DNA of 64,000 nt from positions 3,348,001 through 3,412,000 of the forward strand of contig NC_135143.1 of the NCBI RefSeq assembly GCF_051014445.1, read 5' to 3'. A model generated the notes under the pieces. The model saw nothing but the letters and a program-made list of their open reading frames with translations, was not told where the DNA came from and searched no databases. This DNA comes from Colletes latitarsis (Eukaryota; Arthropoda; Insecta; Hymenoptera; Colletidae). Positions 1-11,854 of this stretch are shown in pieces (position 1 is the stretch's first letter; every line of letters starts with the position of its first letter). A program made the translations under genes and the position numbers.

Positions 1-507
1 TCAGTCCATATTTTGATCTTTATTTGGTACGAAATAAACCTGTATAATTCGCTGGACACGTAGGCAAATAATGGTAAATAGAATCTCGGTTAAGTAAATT
101 GCTGGCTTCGATACGTGATTCCGTGATTAACGATGTAATTGTTTGCTTTTATTCAATGACGGTCAATAAATGATGCTGTTTGTAACGTAAGGAGGTCGAG
201 AGAAATACCAGTAGGAGTTTCTAATAGACAGACCTAACTGCCACGTACACACAGATAGGTCATTATACCGACCAGCCTAAGTACGGGCGGCGTCGATTAG
301 CTTACCCTTCCTACCTCTGACGTCACTAGAATTTCTCTTGATCTCCCTACATTACACGTCAGTCACCAGTGACCATCATGATAATCAGCGTGTTAAAGGG
401 AGATAGAGATACTTGACGGTTTCAAACGTATAAGATATTATTTTAAATATAAAAAATCGATTTACTGTCGATTTACTTCAAATTTTATGAAAATATTCTA
501 AATATAA
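1..507. other. Unassigned intronic sequence
   Basis: No gene or repeat recognised. A CRE-like TGACGTCA core lies near 318, in a modestly GC-richer stretch (about 180-400). The last 80 bases are AT-rich. Confidence 0.4.
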
Positions 508-650
508 TCTCTTTAACCCCTTGACTTACGATTTAATTCCAAGTAATTTTTCAAACGTATACTATTTAATTTTACTTAAATTTGTTCATACAAGGAATGG
601 GCACGAGAAAAATAGATTTGTTTCACGAATACCTCGCGAATGTAATAATG
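508..650 (+). repeat. Dispersed repeat, copy 1 (begins TTAACCCCTTGACTTACG)
   Basis: About 140 bp that match a second copy at 8877-9015 in the same orientation, sharing TTAACCCCTT, CGATTTAATTCCAA, AATTTTTCAAA, the GGAATG block and CGAATGTAA. The start at TTAA suggests a TTAA-targeting (piggyBac-like) non-autonomous element, but no matching right end is visible, so the class is inference. Confidence 0.6.
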
Positions 651-779
651 TGTTGTTTTTAATTTATATATATACTACGTTGTATATATGTACTACGTTG
701 TGAAGGTCTTCGAGTCTCCCTCACCTGGCAAATTTCAGTATAAAAGAAAGGAATTTTGTTAAATGAAAGAAACGCTACA

Positions 780-3355
780 CTCGAGTTGACTAGCGATATT
801 GTTCCGCGGGTGGTACGGTCGTCGAGGCCAAATGTAGGCACCGACGACAACGGCCATCGCCGACACACGGGACAATATAGCCATAAAACAGCTGCAAAAC
901 AGACGCGGCCTCTTGTCGCGTTGATAATCCGGAGTTCCGTTTCTTCCTCTGTAAATTAACGCGGCCTTCGACTTGGGGAGGAAATCTAACCCTCGCCAGG
1001 GTGGTCTGGGACTTTCCTCCACCACCGAGGTGAAGGAGGAGTTTTCTGCCGAAATGGGACAGGAAAATGGGTCCTCCTCTCCCAAGTCGATGGCCAATCA
1101 ATCGAGTCATGATTTCACAGAGGAATCTGCAAAACACCTCCAAGTGTACCTCTTGGAGGGGATTTAAGCTGAGGAGGAATCGGACTCCAGACACGAAAGT
1201 CACTCTTAACTTGTCTTTTCGTAGAGTAACGATCTCTGAAAACACACATGACACATCGTAGGTCGTGAAGAGTCAGTCATTTTGAATGCATATTGGAACG
1301 TAGAACGGGAGAAACAGTTTTACATATATTTCATCGCGCTTAGTAATACTTATATGTATACAGTCCACTTGTTATTATTATAAAATAAACGTTTTAAAAA
1401 TCACAAATCACAACCACATCAATTTCAATCCCGACCAAGCATATTCGAGCGCGATCAAAAAGTAATTTTTCCTCTTCAAATCGTGATCAAAATTTTGTAT
1501 TTCTGACGATCCAGTTCTCGTCATAAACGACTCCCAGCAATCGATCTTGAATAATTTCGTAAATTTGTACTACTTTTAAAAATTAGAAAATAAAATCAAA
1601 AGTTTCTTTCATATCTTGTAGAAAAATCTAAAGGTTCCGTTTAGCGTATCTATGAAAAAAGATTCCCAAACTTTGTCTACTCGCAGAAGCTTCAGGCTGG
1701 AATATCCGCCCAACCCGGGGTTTCATTTCCTTTCTCTTTGCAATACTCGAATATTCTTTCTCTTCTGCCTTTTCACGGATTGGATTAGACTTGACGGGTT
1801 GCTCGGACGATCGGTATCGCGGCATTGCGTGGAAATTCATCGTGAGACGGATTTTATCGTTCTGCTTCGTGCTCGCGAGACACCACGGAAGAGCGCGCAC
1901 GCGATTCCAACGTTTTCGTAACACTTTTAACAGGTAACTAGTCATCGAGGTAATTGGTGAACAAAGTGAGAAGCATATTTCAAGCCGTATTACCGGTGTC
2001 CGGGAGATTTATAAGGTAACCAAGCGCCGAGGTAATCAACATCGCGAAGTGTTCGTTTTTTTACCCTTTTTTTGCCCGTCGCCTTTGACGCTCGACTGTG
2101 TAGAATATTTCCTAACGCGTACGTGGTGTCTTTACACTGGCTAGCCTGGTTGTTTGTACCAAAATTCGTTTCTCGTTTAAATTTTTCTCGCTCGCCACAG
2201 AGAGCAAAACTTTCCAGTCTCGCAAACAAGCATTCGTTTATTCATACCCTTCGACTTCTTACTTATAGTCATCTGTAGTATTCTTGATTATTTACGGGTT
2301 TTCGAAAACCTCGCTTTTAGAAACGTAACGAACTATTACGTTAATTTTAATAGGTTGAAGTATTAGATAAAAGTATTACATTCAAAACTAAAATATCATT
2401 TAAAAGTTTTTTTTTTTGAGTTTAGTTACATTAAAAAAAAAGAAAAACAAATAGTCTTGAACTCATCAGAACGCCTCTACCTTTTCGAGTAGATGTTCAC
2501 ACCAAATTATGCAACATCGAATACCTCCCGATTTTCTATATTCTACCGTTGATGGACTATGACTGGACTTAGTTGCGAGAAACACCCTGTGTATCAACAC
2601 ATTGTAGAAATGCAATCAAATACGGTCCAACATCCACAGAACAGGAATTTAAGTACAGAAAAAAATGCGTGCGTTTTTGTAATGAAAATTTAGAGAAAAT
2701 CTTAGCAATAAGAGGTTGAATAATTTGGTTCGTAGCCAATTTTAACAATTACAAATACTATCATGCGTACATAGAAATACACGAGTGATCGGATTTCCCG
2801 GGACGTTGGTCGTTCGATATTTCTTTACCTGAAGCAATATTTCCCGGATCGGTCTTTCGTTTGGTAGGCCACCTTTTACCCGAAAGAGCAGCCCGCAAAG
2901 TGATACACGCGTTCGTACCGTCTCCGCCCCACGATCTGAGAGGGCTCACGTAGAAAATGGCGATTCCTTTCGGATTTTCGTACTCGTCCACGTCGTATTT
3001 CCCCCGGGCGCGTCTCACCCTCCGATGCAATAGCGGCAGGAACGTTCCCGAGGACAGCTGCCATCCTTCGTTCCCGCGAATCTCAATGGTAAGTTAGCGG
3101 AGTAGAAGGTAAACTCACCGATGGCTTCCAGAGTGGACGCCCCTCGTCACGATTCCGCTCACGATCCTGCCATTTGTCTGAAATCGCATAACGCTTACAC
3201 CGGCTACCGGTGTTTTCGTCTTCCGCGCTCGCTTTTCCACTCTGTTTGTCCCGACCTCCATCTTATCGTTCCTCCTCGCGACCCTTCAGCCCTCTTTCTC
3301 CATTTTCCGGATCGTTCGCCGGCGATTTTGCATTTTCTCCTATCCCTCCGATGGT
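780..3355. other. GC/CpG-rich intronic island cluster
   Basis: GC-rich, CpG-rich tracts at about 780-1250, 1680-1930 and 2780-3350, separated by AT-rich DNA. Open frames occur on both strands (for example 790-1254 minus and 973-1167 plus), but none shows a recognisable domain, and they overlap each other in several frames, as base composition alone would produce. Reported as unassigned, possibly regulatory, DNA. Confidence 0.4.
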
Positions 3356-6290
3356 TCAATGCTTAACCCCTTCACTGTTGAATAAAATTACGGGAAACGG
3401 TCCAAAAATTGACTACTTATTTTTGTTGGTAACGTTTGTTGCATTCTTTGCAAACAGTCTATGGAAACATATTCTGTAGATGGTTATCGTAAAAGTTTCT
3501 AGATAGATTTTTCCATTTGTATTTCTACAATAGTATGTAGAGAGATCTAGAGTAATTCTAGGAGCTTTTACTACTATTGAGAATCAAAATGTTTAGACAC
3601 TATTTTCAGTAGTTTGCTATTGTTCGCGGGGTCATTCCCTGGAACTTCATCGAAGAAGTGAACGTTGCAAACCTGGTCATTAAATGTTCATACATAAAAC
3701 TAACTATACTTCTTTGAAAACGTGAAAAACGAAATTTAAAAATAAGGAAAAAGAAATACATAAAAGTCAGATGTTGAACGCACTAAAAAGATTCGAAACA
3801 ATTAAAAATGCGATACTAAAGAATGGATTGATGATTGCTGGGAAATGTGTTAATAAATCAGCCTTCACTATTTTTAAGTCGGATTACCATACAGAAGTCA
3901 TGCAATTTGTAAAAAAGCTAATACTTTGATTTCTAAACGATTTTAGAATCTGTAGAATATACAAACGTTGAACATTTCTCCCTATTTCACTCATTCTCAG
4001 TGTTTCTCACTTTCGACTGCACTGCGATCGAGTCTAACAGAGATCAAAATCGACAATTTCTGGAATAGTACACCTTCCTCGATAACGTTCGCGGACTCAA
4101 GCTAGCGAACATTAACGAGGGATCACTATATTAGAATTTCCATATGTTAAGGGATAATATAAAAATTTCAAGAGTACAGAAAACTATAGATACAGGATCT
4201 TACTACATTAGTAAAGTGTTATGTTTAGTAAAATTACAAATACTTCTAATATAAAAATCCTGATATATAAAATAACTGAAACTCTTCTGAGAAAACTGGA
4301 CGAAATTATAAAATCAAATAAAAAATGAAAGGCTTTTCCCTTTGCCTTGTGTGTAAAATATATTATCGAAAAAGGAAATCAATAAGTTTTACTCTAAAAC
4401 ACGAAAATTAAACTGGTTCGCGTCTTTGATAATTTTATATAGTTTTTATTTTGAAGGTAACTCGATATTTAAATTAAAAAGTTTGATATCGTATATTTTT
4501 TATTTTTTCAAAAATACAATTCAATTTTTCTTTCTTATTATAAACATTGTATGTTGAATTATTTATAGAAATATTAAAAGTTGCTTTTAGAAGAACTATA
4601 TTTTCTGTAAATGATAAATGTTTTTAAATTCTACGAAGTTTATGGAAACTAACAAATATTTTCTTTGTAATTTTCAAATACAATTTTTGTGTTTTGCGAC
4701 GTAGTTTTGCAAGAAGACATATGTAGGTACTTAGTTTTTAGAAACACGATAAAAAATGCTTTTTTAAGTTTGCTTTATTAACATCTTAAGGTTTACACTT
4801 TTTTCTAATACGAATTTCCTCCGTTAATACGTGTGTTGTCAGTAGATCATTTACTTTAGTCGAAGTGGATGATCTATTTAGTGCTGTGTTATCTTGAAAA
4901 GTATAATAACAGTCTTTTGGGTATATTGGCGAATCAATAACGATAATTGCTATGGTCCATTAACGTTTATTATCGATTGAGTCAATTCTCAACGGAAGGT
5001 GACGTAGTTTAATCTGTGTTTTTCTCGGACAGTTCTTTTATATCTTTATCGTTATTATCACTGGTTATTGCCATTTATTAATTTAATATGTGGGACATAT
5101 TTTGTCCAAGAAATGCGAAGAAAATTATTAGACTATTCGTGAAATCTGTGTATTTGGATTTTAGTACAAGAAACTAAAGATACATTGAAAACTAAACTAT
5201 CTGCACTAAGAATATTATTATAAAAATGTTATGTGATTCGAAATTAAAATATTTGATTTCACAGAAAAAGTACATTTCACAAGAAACTTTTTGATAACAA
5301 TTTATAATGTTTTTTTCTTGTTCTATTACAATTTTTCATAATATATACTTTTTTATTTCGTTAGACTGAAGATTACTCGAGCTAGAGTAAGAATATTTAA
5401 AATTAAATTAGAATTTAATCTTCAATTTCTTACATATCTTTGCATTAAGACTGAATTAATACAATATTATAATAATTATTATCGAAATATTCATCTTTTT
5501 CCCCATATTTGATGTAGTTAAAGGAACTCTTGAAACACCCCATTGTGAATTTGAATGTTCTAACGTAGCCTGTGTCTAAAAAAGTGAACAAGGTTCAACG
5601 CGAGAAATATTGTTTTTCCGTTATTTGAATATCTTCTTCTCGGTTCATTGTTAGTACGAATAATGGAAGTTCTGCTGTACCCGAATTCGTTAGCGGTGTC
5701 GTTGATGCGTGTAAAACGTATCTCGAACGACACGCGTCCGTGTAGACACGTCCCTGAATGGGCCGGCCCAAGGTAATGCAGAAACTGTTCCCTAGTATCT
5801 GCAATTTAATTACCGCGATGGGGTAATTACAAACGATGTCGTGCAGCCAGTGTCTCCCGTTGCAATAACGAGGAACGATCTATCCGACTAAATTCTGATG
5901 CCTGCTAACAGCTCGGGCAAATGCTCGGGGCTGCAATTAAATTCCAGCCCTTTCGGCTCCACAAAAGGACGCATCAATGACGATCGGTCGCTCGTCTGCT
6001 TTTGCCAAACGCTCGCGAATCTACCATCTGCACGGTTTGCATAATGGTCAACTATCTGGACAGTCACTGTTAAATTAATTTCTAATGAGAACACGTTCTT
6101 ATCAATGTGTCCAGACAAAAAGATACAGAATATTTGAAGAGCAATTGAGTTTTGTAAATATTTGTCTGGAAAATCCCTCTGCACGATTTAGTTACTGGTT
6201 AATTACTTGGATATAAGTTTTGGAATATCTAGCGAAATAACCTTATTTGTCTACGTTGCAAATTGTTTCTTTTTTTCCTTGTATTTCTAA
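3356..6290. other. AT-rich intronic sequence without recognised features
   Basis: Very AT-rich with many short homopolymer runs. TTAACCCCTTCACTG at about 3363 resembles the starts of the TTAA-type repeats elsewhere in the window, but no partner end was found. A mildly GC-richer patch lies at 5690-6020. No exon or RNA gene seen. Confidence 0.4.
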
Positions 6291-6509
6291 TACTAGAACT
6301 ACCGAACCAGTCAAATGACCCATTTGTTATTTCTAATAAAAATTGTAAAAATTTTACTCGACTGGATTTTTGCAAAGTTATCGTGGTTTTCAATAAGAGA
6401 ATTAATAAACGTTTATTTTCATTGCATTATACATTTCTTTAAATATCTACCGTTTTAATTTACTTGGTACAAATAACTACACCATAATTGTCAGTAATTC
6501 TAGTGTTAA
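6291..6509 (-). mobile_element. piggyBac-like MITE, degenerate copy
   Basis: The left end reads TACTAGAACTACCGAAC. The right end is the inverse of the 9149 element's left end (reverse complement CACTAGAATTACTGAC) and abuts TTAA at 6506-6509. The ATAATTG and GGTACAAATAA blocks match the 9149-9354 element in inverted orientation. The left TTAA has decayed to CTAA. Non-coding. Confidence 0.65.
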
Positions 6510-8051
6510 GACGCTTTCTAGGAGTTGATTGCTTTAGAAAACATTGTTCTAGGATTAAAGTCGTAGAATTTAATAAAAGGCCATGAACATTCTTATTTAG
6601 AACCCTTATCAAAAATCGACAACCAAAATTTTCTACTCGACTGAACTGCTTTTCAGAATTTCCTAACGTCTCTATAAACAAAACAGAATAACGAAAGTAT
6701 GATACTCGTCATATAATAAAAATTCATCGTTTTGGTAGTCAATGACAGGCATTTTTATTAAGCTTGAATTTTTTCAGTTTTTGCGTAGATTTCCTTCAGA
6801 ACAAATATTTTAACACCCTAAGTTATTTAATATAATTCGTACAAAAATAAGATCAGGTTTAATATGATTTCATACGTTTTATACTAATTTTTAGGAAATA
6901 ATGTTACCAATATTACATTATGTAATTTACAAGAGACACAATTTTTTAGTGGATGCATGTCATACTATGGACAAACGTAAACATATTTTTAATATACTTA
7001 TTATATTTAGGGGCTGTTAAATTGTCATACAGTATTTTTATTATTTAGTGTTCATGCTATACACGATATTGCTTATTATTTTGTTAAGTTTGTAAGTTAT
7101 TACAATACTTCGTAACACGTGAAAAATGTACGTATTTAAATTTTACCGAGCCAAATAGAATTGTCTCGCGATAAAGCTAGAATTAAGTTTATTTTTATAC
7201 TAAAATCTACATTGGAGTCATAGGAAAAGAAGTCTTATAATTAGAGAGATTTATGTTTAATTAACTATAAAAACGACGACAAAAATTTTTGATTCTTTTC
7301 ATGTTTTTTCTTTCAAATTTTTCGTCTGGAAACCAACCAGGTCGTCCAGAGATCTGTGGAATAATTTGAAAAAAAATCGACTGAGTTTCGCGCATTTGTC
7401 GACACTTGGTCGTCGAAAGAAAAGGGAGACAGGACCTGGAGGGGTTGCGAGATTCGTGGTAGACCTACGGTGACCGACACACGGGTCCCGTTGAGGGGGA
7501 TGGAGAATGGAAAAATGAAGAGGGCGTAGACTCGCGATAAAGAGCCAAGCATACGAGAAACACATCCAACGGAACACACCGGGGGTTGGAAGGATACAGA
7601 GGAGCGCGTGGAAGGTGTATCGCACCCACAGGGTTTCACGTACGGCGGGGGTGGAGGGGCTACGTTTCTTTTTTCTCCTTTTACCCTCATTATCGGCGGT
7701 GCTTTGAGGAGTGCAACGACGTTTCCCGTACAGCCCGTGTGAACCGGGCACAAGGACACCGTGAAACGAAGAGAAGGCACGAGTGGACGGGCGACAGGTG
7801 AGGGGAAAGCTTTAATCGCTAACGTCGATGCATCGCTAAAAGCCTCGAAATGAGTGGATCATCACGTAGCAAGCATGCAACCGGTGTGCAGCAGTGTTCA
7901 TCAATGACGGAACTCGGTCGAAGGACGCAGTCGGCAAATATTTTTCGTGTCCGCCAGATTAGCGTACTTCTAAGCTAATTTGCGCAAAAAATTTCCACCA
8001 AGTCGATACAGTTTTATCCGTAAAATCGATTAAAAATTTTCGAACCGTCTC
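6510..8051. other. Intronic sequence; GC-rich island at about 7370-7870
   Basis: AT-rich to about 7300, then a GC-rich island. Overlapping open frames on both strands in the island (7299-7780 minus, 7586-7801 plus) carry no domain signature, so I treat them as composition effects. No splice-bounded coding segment was recognised. Confidence 0.4.
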
Positions 8052-8637
8052 TGTGGGCTCCCACACGATTCGTGGAGCCGCGTTATTTAGTAATAGATAA
8101 GTCTAATACCTAATTACGAATACTTTAACTTTATTAACAAGTCTATATACAGGTATTAACAATTAACGTTTCAATGTTCTCGTGTAACTGTCACTGTTCT
8201 GTTCTGTTCTAACTCGTAAGTATTCTGTTCTGTTCTAACTTGTGTGTTCTGTTCTTGTATAACATGTAACTGTTAAATATTCTTGTGCAACTTGAAGTGT
8301 CCTGATTGTAACTTTCAACGTGATTATATACTGATGTCAAATTAGGCGGAGATTCTATTAACCAATCAAAACTTTGCCCATCCCTCGTGGGGCCAGCCCT
8401 CCCGACACTCGAAATCCCACCCACTGAGGGTTGTACAAGGGTAAATGTCCACGGTCCCAAGGGGCAGGTAAATGGGCCCAAAGTACGGTGAATATAAGTA
8501 AGTGTGGTTTAATGGCTTTAGGATATGTCAATTCCCTTTGTAAAATAAGGTATAACTTGCCAGATTACCAAATCAAGTAATTTAAGTAATAGTGAACTAA
8601 ATGACGTGTCCTATAAATTATTGGAATCCCCAACAGT
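8052..8637 (+). repeat. Solo-LTR-like repeat
   Basis: Begins TGTGGGCTCCCACACG and may end CCAACA near 8637, giving TG...CA borders like a solo long terminal repeat. It starts with an imperfect hairpin (GGCTCCAC around CGATTC) and contains a degenerate TGTTCT(G) tandem tract at about 8195-8265. Its first 110 bases match a truncated copy at 9414. A target duplication was not visible and no gag/pol coding was found, so the LTR assignment is inference. Confidence 0.4.
8195..8265 (+). repeat. Degenerate TGTTCTG/TTCTAACT tandem tract
   Basis: Repeated TGTTCTGTTCTAACT-like units (around 8197, 8224 and 8247) inside the LTR-like repeat. Confidence 0.6.
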
Positions 8638-8876
8638 TTTGTTTTGATCTTTATTGTGAATGTTAAGTTAAGGAAAAGAAAGTTTATGTTTTAAATTAGA
8701 ACTACACTTGTTTGTTACACTTAAAAGAAATAACTAAAAATATGATTGCACAATAAAAGCGGCACAGACACATATCTCGATATATCTAATTTCATCAAAC
8801 CGAACGCATGTCCAGCGCCATCTCTTGAGGCCCAAAACACAGCGAAATCGCGATTGCAATTCCAACAGTGGACTTT

Positions 8877-9015
8877 TAACCCCTTAATGTACGATTTAAT
8901 TCCAAATAATTTTTCAAATGTACTCTATTTAATTTTGTTTAGATTTGTTTATAAAAGGAATGACTACAAGAAAGAACAGATTTGTTTTACGTATACCTGG
9001 CGAATGTAAAAATGA
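8877..9015 (+). repeat. Dispersed repeat, copy 2 (begins TTAACCCCTTAATGTACG)
   Basis: Second copy of the repeat at 508-650, same strand. It shares the TTAACCCCTT start, CGATTTAATTCCAA, AATTTTTCAAA, the GGAATGACTACAAGAAAGAA region and GGCGAATGTAAAAATG. An 87-codon open frame across it is not matched by copy 1, so it is unlikely to be coding. Confidence 0.6.
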
Positions 9016-9148
9016 ATCGGTATAAAATTTGATATGGAAAACATGTGATGAGTTAAACTCCTTATTGTAGGGTAAGAGATTAACGAATCTCTTTAGCAAT
9101 AGATATAAGGACATCCTTAATTCAATGAGGTGGAAATTCCGTATTTAA

Positions 9149-9354
9149 CACTAGAACTACCGACAATTATGGTGTATTTATTTGTACCAAAAAAATTCAA
9201 ACAATAAATATTTAAAGAAATCTATAATATAATGAAAATAAGTGTTTATTCATTCTCTTATACGAAACTACGGTAAAGTTTCAAAAATCCAGTTAAATAA
9301 ATTTTTTACAATTTTGATTTAAAATTATGAATGACTACTTTGGTAGTTTTAGTG
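9149..9354 (+). mobile_element. piggyBac-like MITE flanked by TTAA
   Basis: 206 bp bounded by TTAA on both sides (9145-9148 and 9355-9358), with terminal inverted repeats CACTAGAACTACC at the left and GGTAGTTTTAGTG at the right. The duplicated TTAA is the hallmark of piggyBac-type insertion. No coding capacity. The inverted, older copy is at 6291-6509. Confidence 0.75.
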
Positions 9355-9413
9355 TTAAAGTTACAGAATGCATAAATATTATTTGTTAGCAATTTATGTT
9401 GAATTTGACTATG

Positions 9414-9530
9414 TTGGCTCCCACGAAGTTCGTGAAGCCTGATTTATATAGCAAATAGATAATATAACTCCTATTTACAAATACAATACTTTATTAACAA
9501 ATATATATGCTGACCAGCCGAAAGTCCTTA
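9414..9530 (+). repeat. Truncated copy of the 8052 LTR-like repeat
   Basis: TGTTGGCTCCCACGAAGTTCGTG and the following AATAGATAA, AATACAATACTTTATTAACAA blocks match the first ~110 bases at 8052. Similarity ends near 9530. Confidence 0.6.
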
Positions 9531-10860
9531 CTAATTATGTGTCTATCTAGATGTTAAGTATGTTAATTTCATGAAAGCTGTTGACACTATTAGCCGTAGT
9601 AGTGTATATTACAAATTATTACAAAATGATTAATTGCAAATAATAATTATATTACGAAAAAATTGTGCTTATTCGGTTGGCTCAATCTTAAGCTCTGACA
9701 CTCAAAAGATAGAGACAATTATTCTCTGTTTTGATCAATCTCTTATTTGGCTGAATTTAAATTTGTTCTTTATCACTAACTAGAGTTTTCTTTTTTGTTT
9801 CAGGTAAGTCACGAGAACTTAAATTAGACGAATTTACAATCTATTTTTAATGGAATTCATCACAGGTATTTATCATAATTACTCGTTGACAAAGAAGTAT
9901 TTGGTTATTTACTAAGTATGCAGTTATTTTCGATACATATTTAAGGTAGGAACAATTAACAACTATTGTTAACATTTAATCTAACGTAAAATCTTCAGGA
10001 GCCGTTTATAAATTACGTATTTTTTACACTTTGTGTAAAATATCATAAAATTATTTCTATCCTTTCTCACTGTTTCTATCTTATGTAAGTTCTTTTAATG
10101 GATCAGTTTTTTTTTGCAGCATAATAATTAATAATATGCGAGTGATATGAAATTAAAGAATACATTATTGTTACGAAAATAACTGCAAGAAATTCAAGTA
10201 TAATACAAGACAGTGAAATATATTTTACAATTAATAAAATACATTTATTTTGTAAATTATTTATCATTAGCTAGATTTTGACATGTATTATGAATGGATG
10301 AGAAAAATATGTCAAAATCCTTTCATTCATTCATAATACTTAAATAATTGGGAAAAGTATCGAATACATTTATCATGCATATTATACAATAGATTATAAT
10401 ATAAATAATAATAACTAATAAGTGGAAAAAAATAATTTCTTCTTAGAATTGGACTCTCTATGAGGATTAAAAAATACTTAGATAAAGTAGATTTTTATCT
10501 CCTCTATTCCTCGTAAGAAAACGTAATAAAATGGCGATCCCATCCCCCACCTAAAATCTTATGTAATTTATGGACGGCTCCTTAAGAAATGAAAGAAGTT
10601 TTGATTTAGTGAGAATACTAAGTAATAAACAAAATAAAAGGCAACTGGGTACAATGGTTATGTACGCAGACAAGTTAACTTCCCATAACTCTGGAACTTT
10701 CTCAGTTATATATGGATATGTATCTCGTTGAAACGAAATAACGGAACCGAGAACTGTAATATTTAGTGACATTGGCTTTGTAATCTCATTAAAATTACTG
10801 TTCAGTTACGATTATGTAATTGTAATCGTAAATCTTTAAAACGTATAATAACTGTTTAAT
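9531..10860. other. AT-rich intronic sequence without recognised features
   Basis: No exon, RNA gene or repeat copy seen. A short inverted repeat (ATTATGAATGGATGAGAAA with its complement near 10325) lies around 10290-10340. Confidence 0.35.
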
Positions 10861-11262
10861 TACTCGATACTTGTTACTCGTTATTCGTTATTCGATATTT
10901 GGTATCCGTTACTCGATGCTTGTAACTCGATACTTGTTAGTTGTTACTTGATACTCGTTCCTTGGTATTTATTATTCGTTACTTAATACTCGCTAGTTGA
11001 TACTCGTTATTCGATACTAGTTATTGGGCGATGCTTGTTATTCGACACGTGATATTCGATACTTATTACTCGATATGCTTGATACTCGATACTCGATATT
11101 CGATATTCGGTATTCGATACTCGATATTCAATATTCCATATTCAATATTTAATACTCGATACTTGATACTCGATACTCTATACTCGATACTCAATATTCG
11201 ATACTTAGTACTGGAGACTCGATACTTATGACTCCTTATTCGGTACTTGAGTCTCGTTATCG
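10861..11262. repeat. Heptanucleotide satellite, consensus TAYTCGA
   Basis: About 57 head-to-tail 7-bp units (TACTCGA, TATTCGA, TACTTGT, TACTCGT variants). Phase is kept across about 400 bp except for a +3 slip near 11027 (TATTGGGCGA) and a +2 slip near 11077 (TATGCTTGA). The purest part is about 11080-11200. Open frames of 66 and 83 codons on opposite strands are artefacts of a 7-bp unit that lacks stop codons. Confidence 0.9.
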
Positions 11263-11465
11263 ATTCATCTTCGACGCGCTGCACCGTGAAAACCGTAGTA
11301 CTGCAGTTTCTTGTCATAAATAACTAATAATTTTCTTCCAGAATGATTGTTATTATAACGTATATTTTCCGGTGTTAGCGCCCTAGGTTAATATGTGACG
11401 ACACTTCCTGCACTCGCTAACACAGCGCTCTCTTACAAATACTTGACCCACCACCTATTCCTATA

Positions 11466-11854
11466 GAAGGTGTTCGGCCACCCCTGGGAAAAATTTTAAT
11501 AGGAGATTTTATAGGTCAAAATAAGTCAAAAATATCAATTTCTTGATTGAGGCTTCGTTAAGAAGTTATAAAATTAAATTAAAAAATTTAAAATCATTCT
11601 GAAAAAAATTATTTTCGGTTGCGGGGGTCAATTGCAATCATTTTTGGTGAATAGACACACCCCCGAAATCCAACGCACTTTTGAGAAAAAAAATGCATTA
11701 CCGAAAATATACTGTGTGGCTACAGACGGAACTTTAAACATTAATAACTTTTTAACGAAGCCTCAACCAACAAATTAATATTCTTGATTTTCGTCTTCCT
11801 TTGGCCTCTAGAATCTCCCATTAAAATTTTCCCCAGAGGTGGCCGAACACCCTG
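11466..11854. mobile_element. TA-flanked long-TIR element (family A), copy 1, short form
   Basis: Short (389 bp) member of a family with arms of about 100 bp: GTGTTCGGCCACCCCTGGG at the left and its complement ending CACCCTG at the right, flanked by TA. The left terminal bases have decayed (TAGAAGG instead of TACAGGG). One copy of the internal block (TTTCGGTTGCGGGGGTCAAT) lies between the arms. Arms of this kind and the TA target resemble Tc1/mariner-type MITEs. No transposase frame. Confidence 0.85.

Noticed and set aside
790..1254. 154-codon minus-strand frame and the 64-codon plus frame at 973-1167
   Set aside because: Mutually overlapping, no recognisable domain. The plus frame is the more protein-like of the two but lacks support.
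7299..7780. 150- and 155-codon minus-strand frames
   Set aside because: Two overlapping frames on the same strand in a GC-rich island; no domain or splice logic.
8209..8481. 90-codon minus-strand frame
   Set aside because: Lies inside the LTR-like repeat and shows no gag/pol motif.
11031..11317. Open frames on both strands over the heptamer array
   Set aside because: Direct consequence of a 7-bp repeat lacking stop codons.
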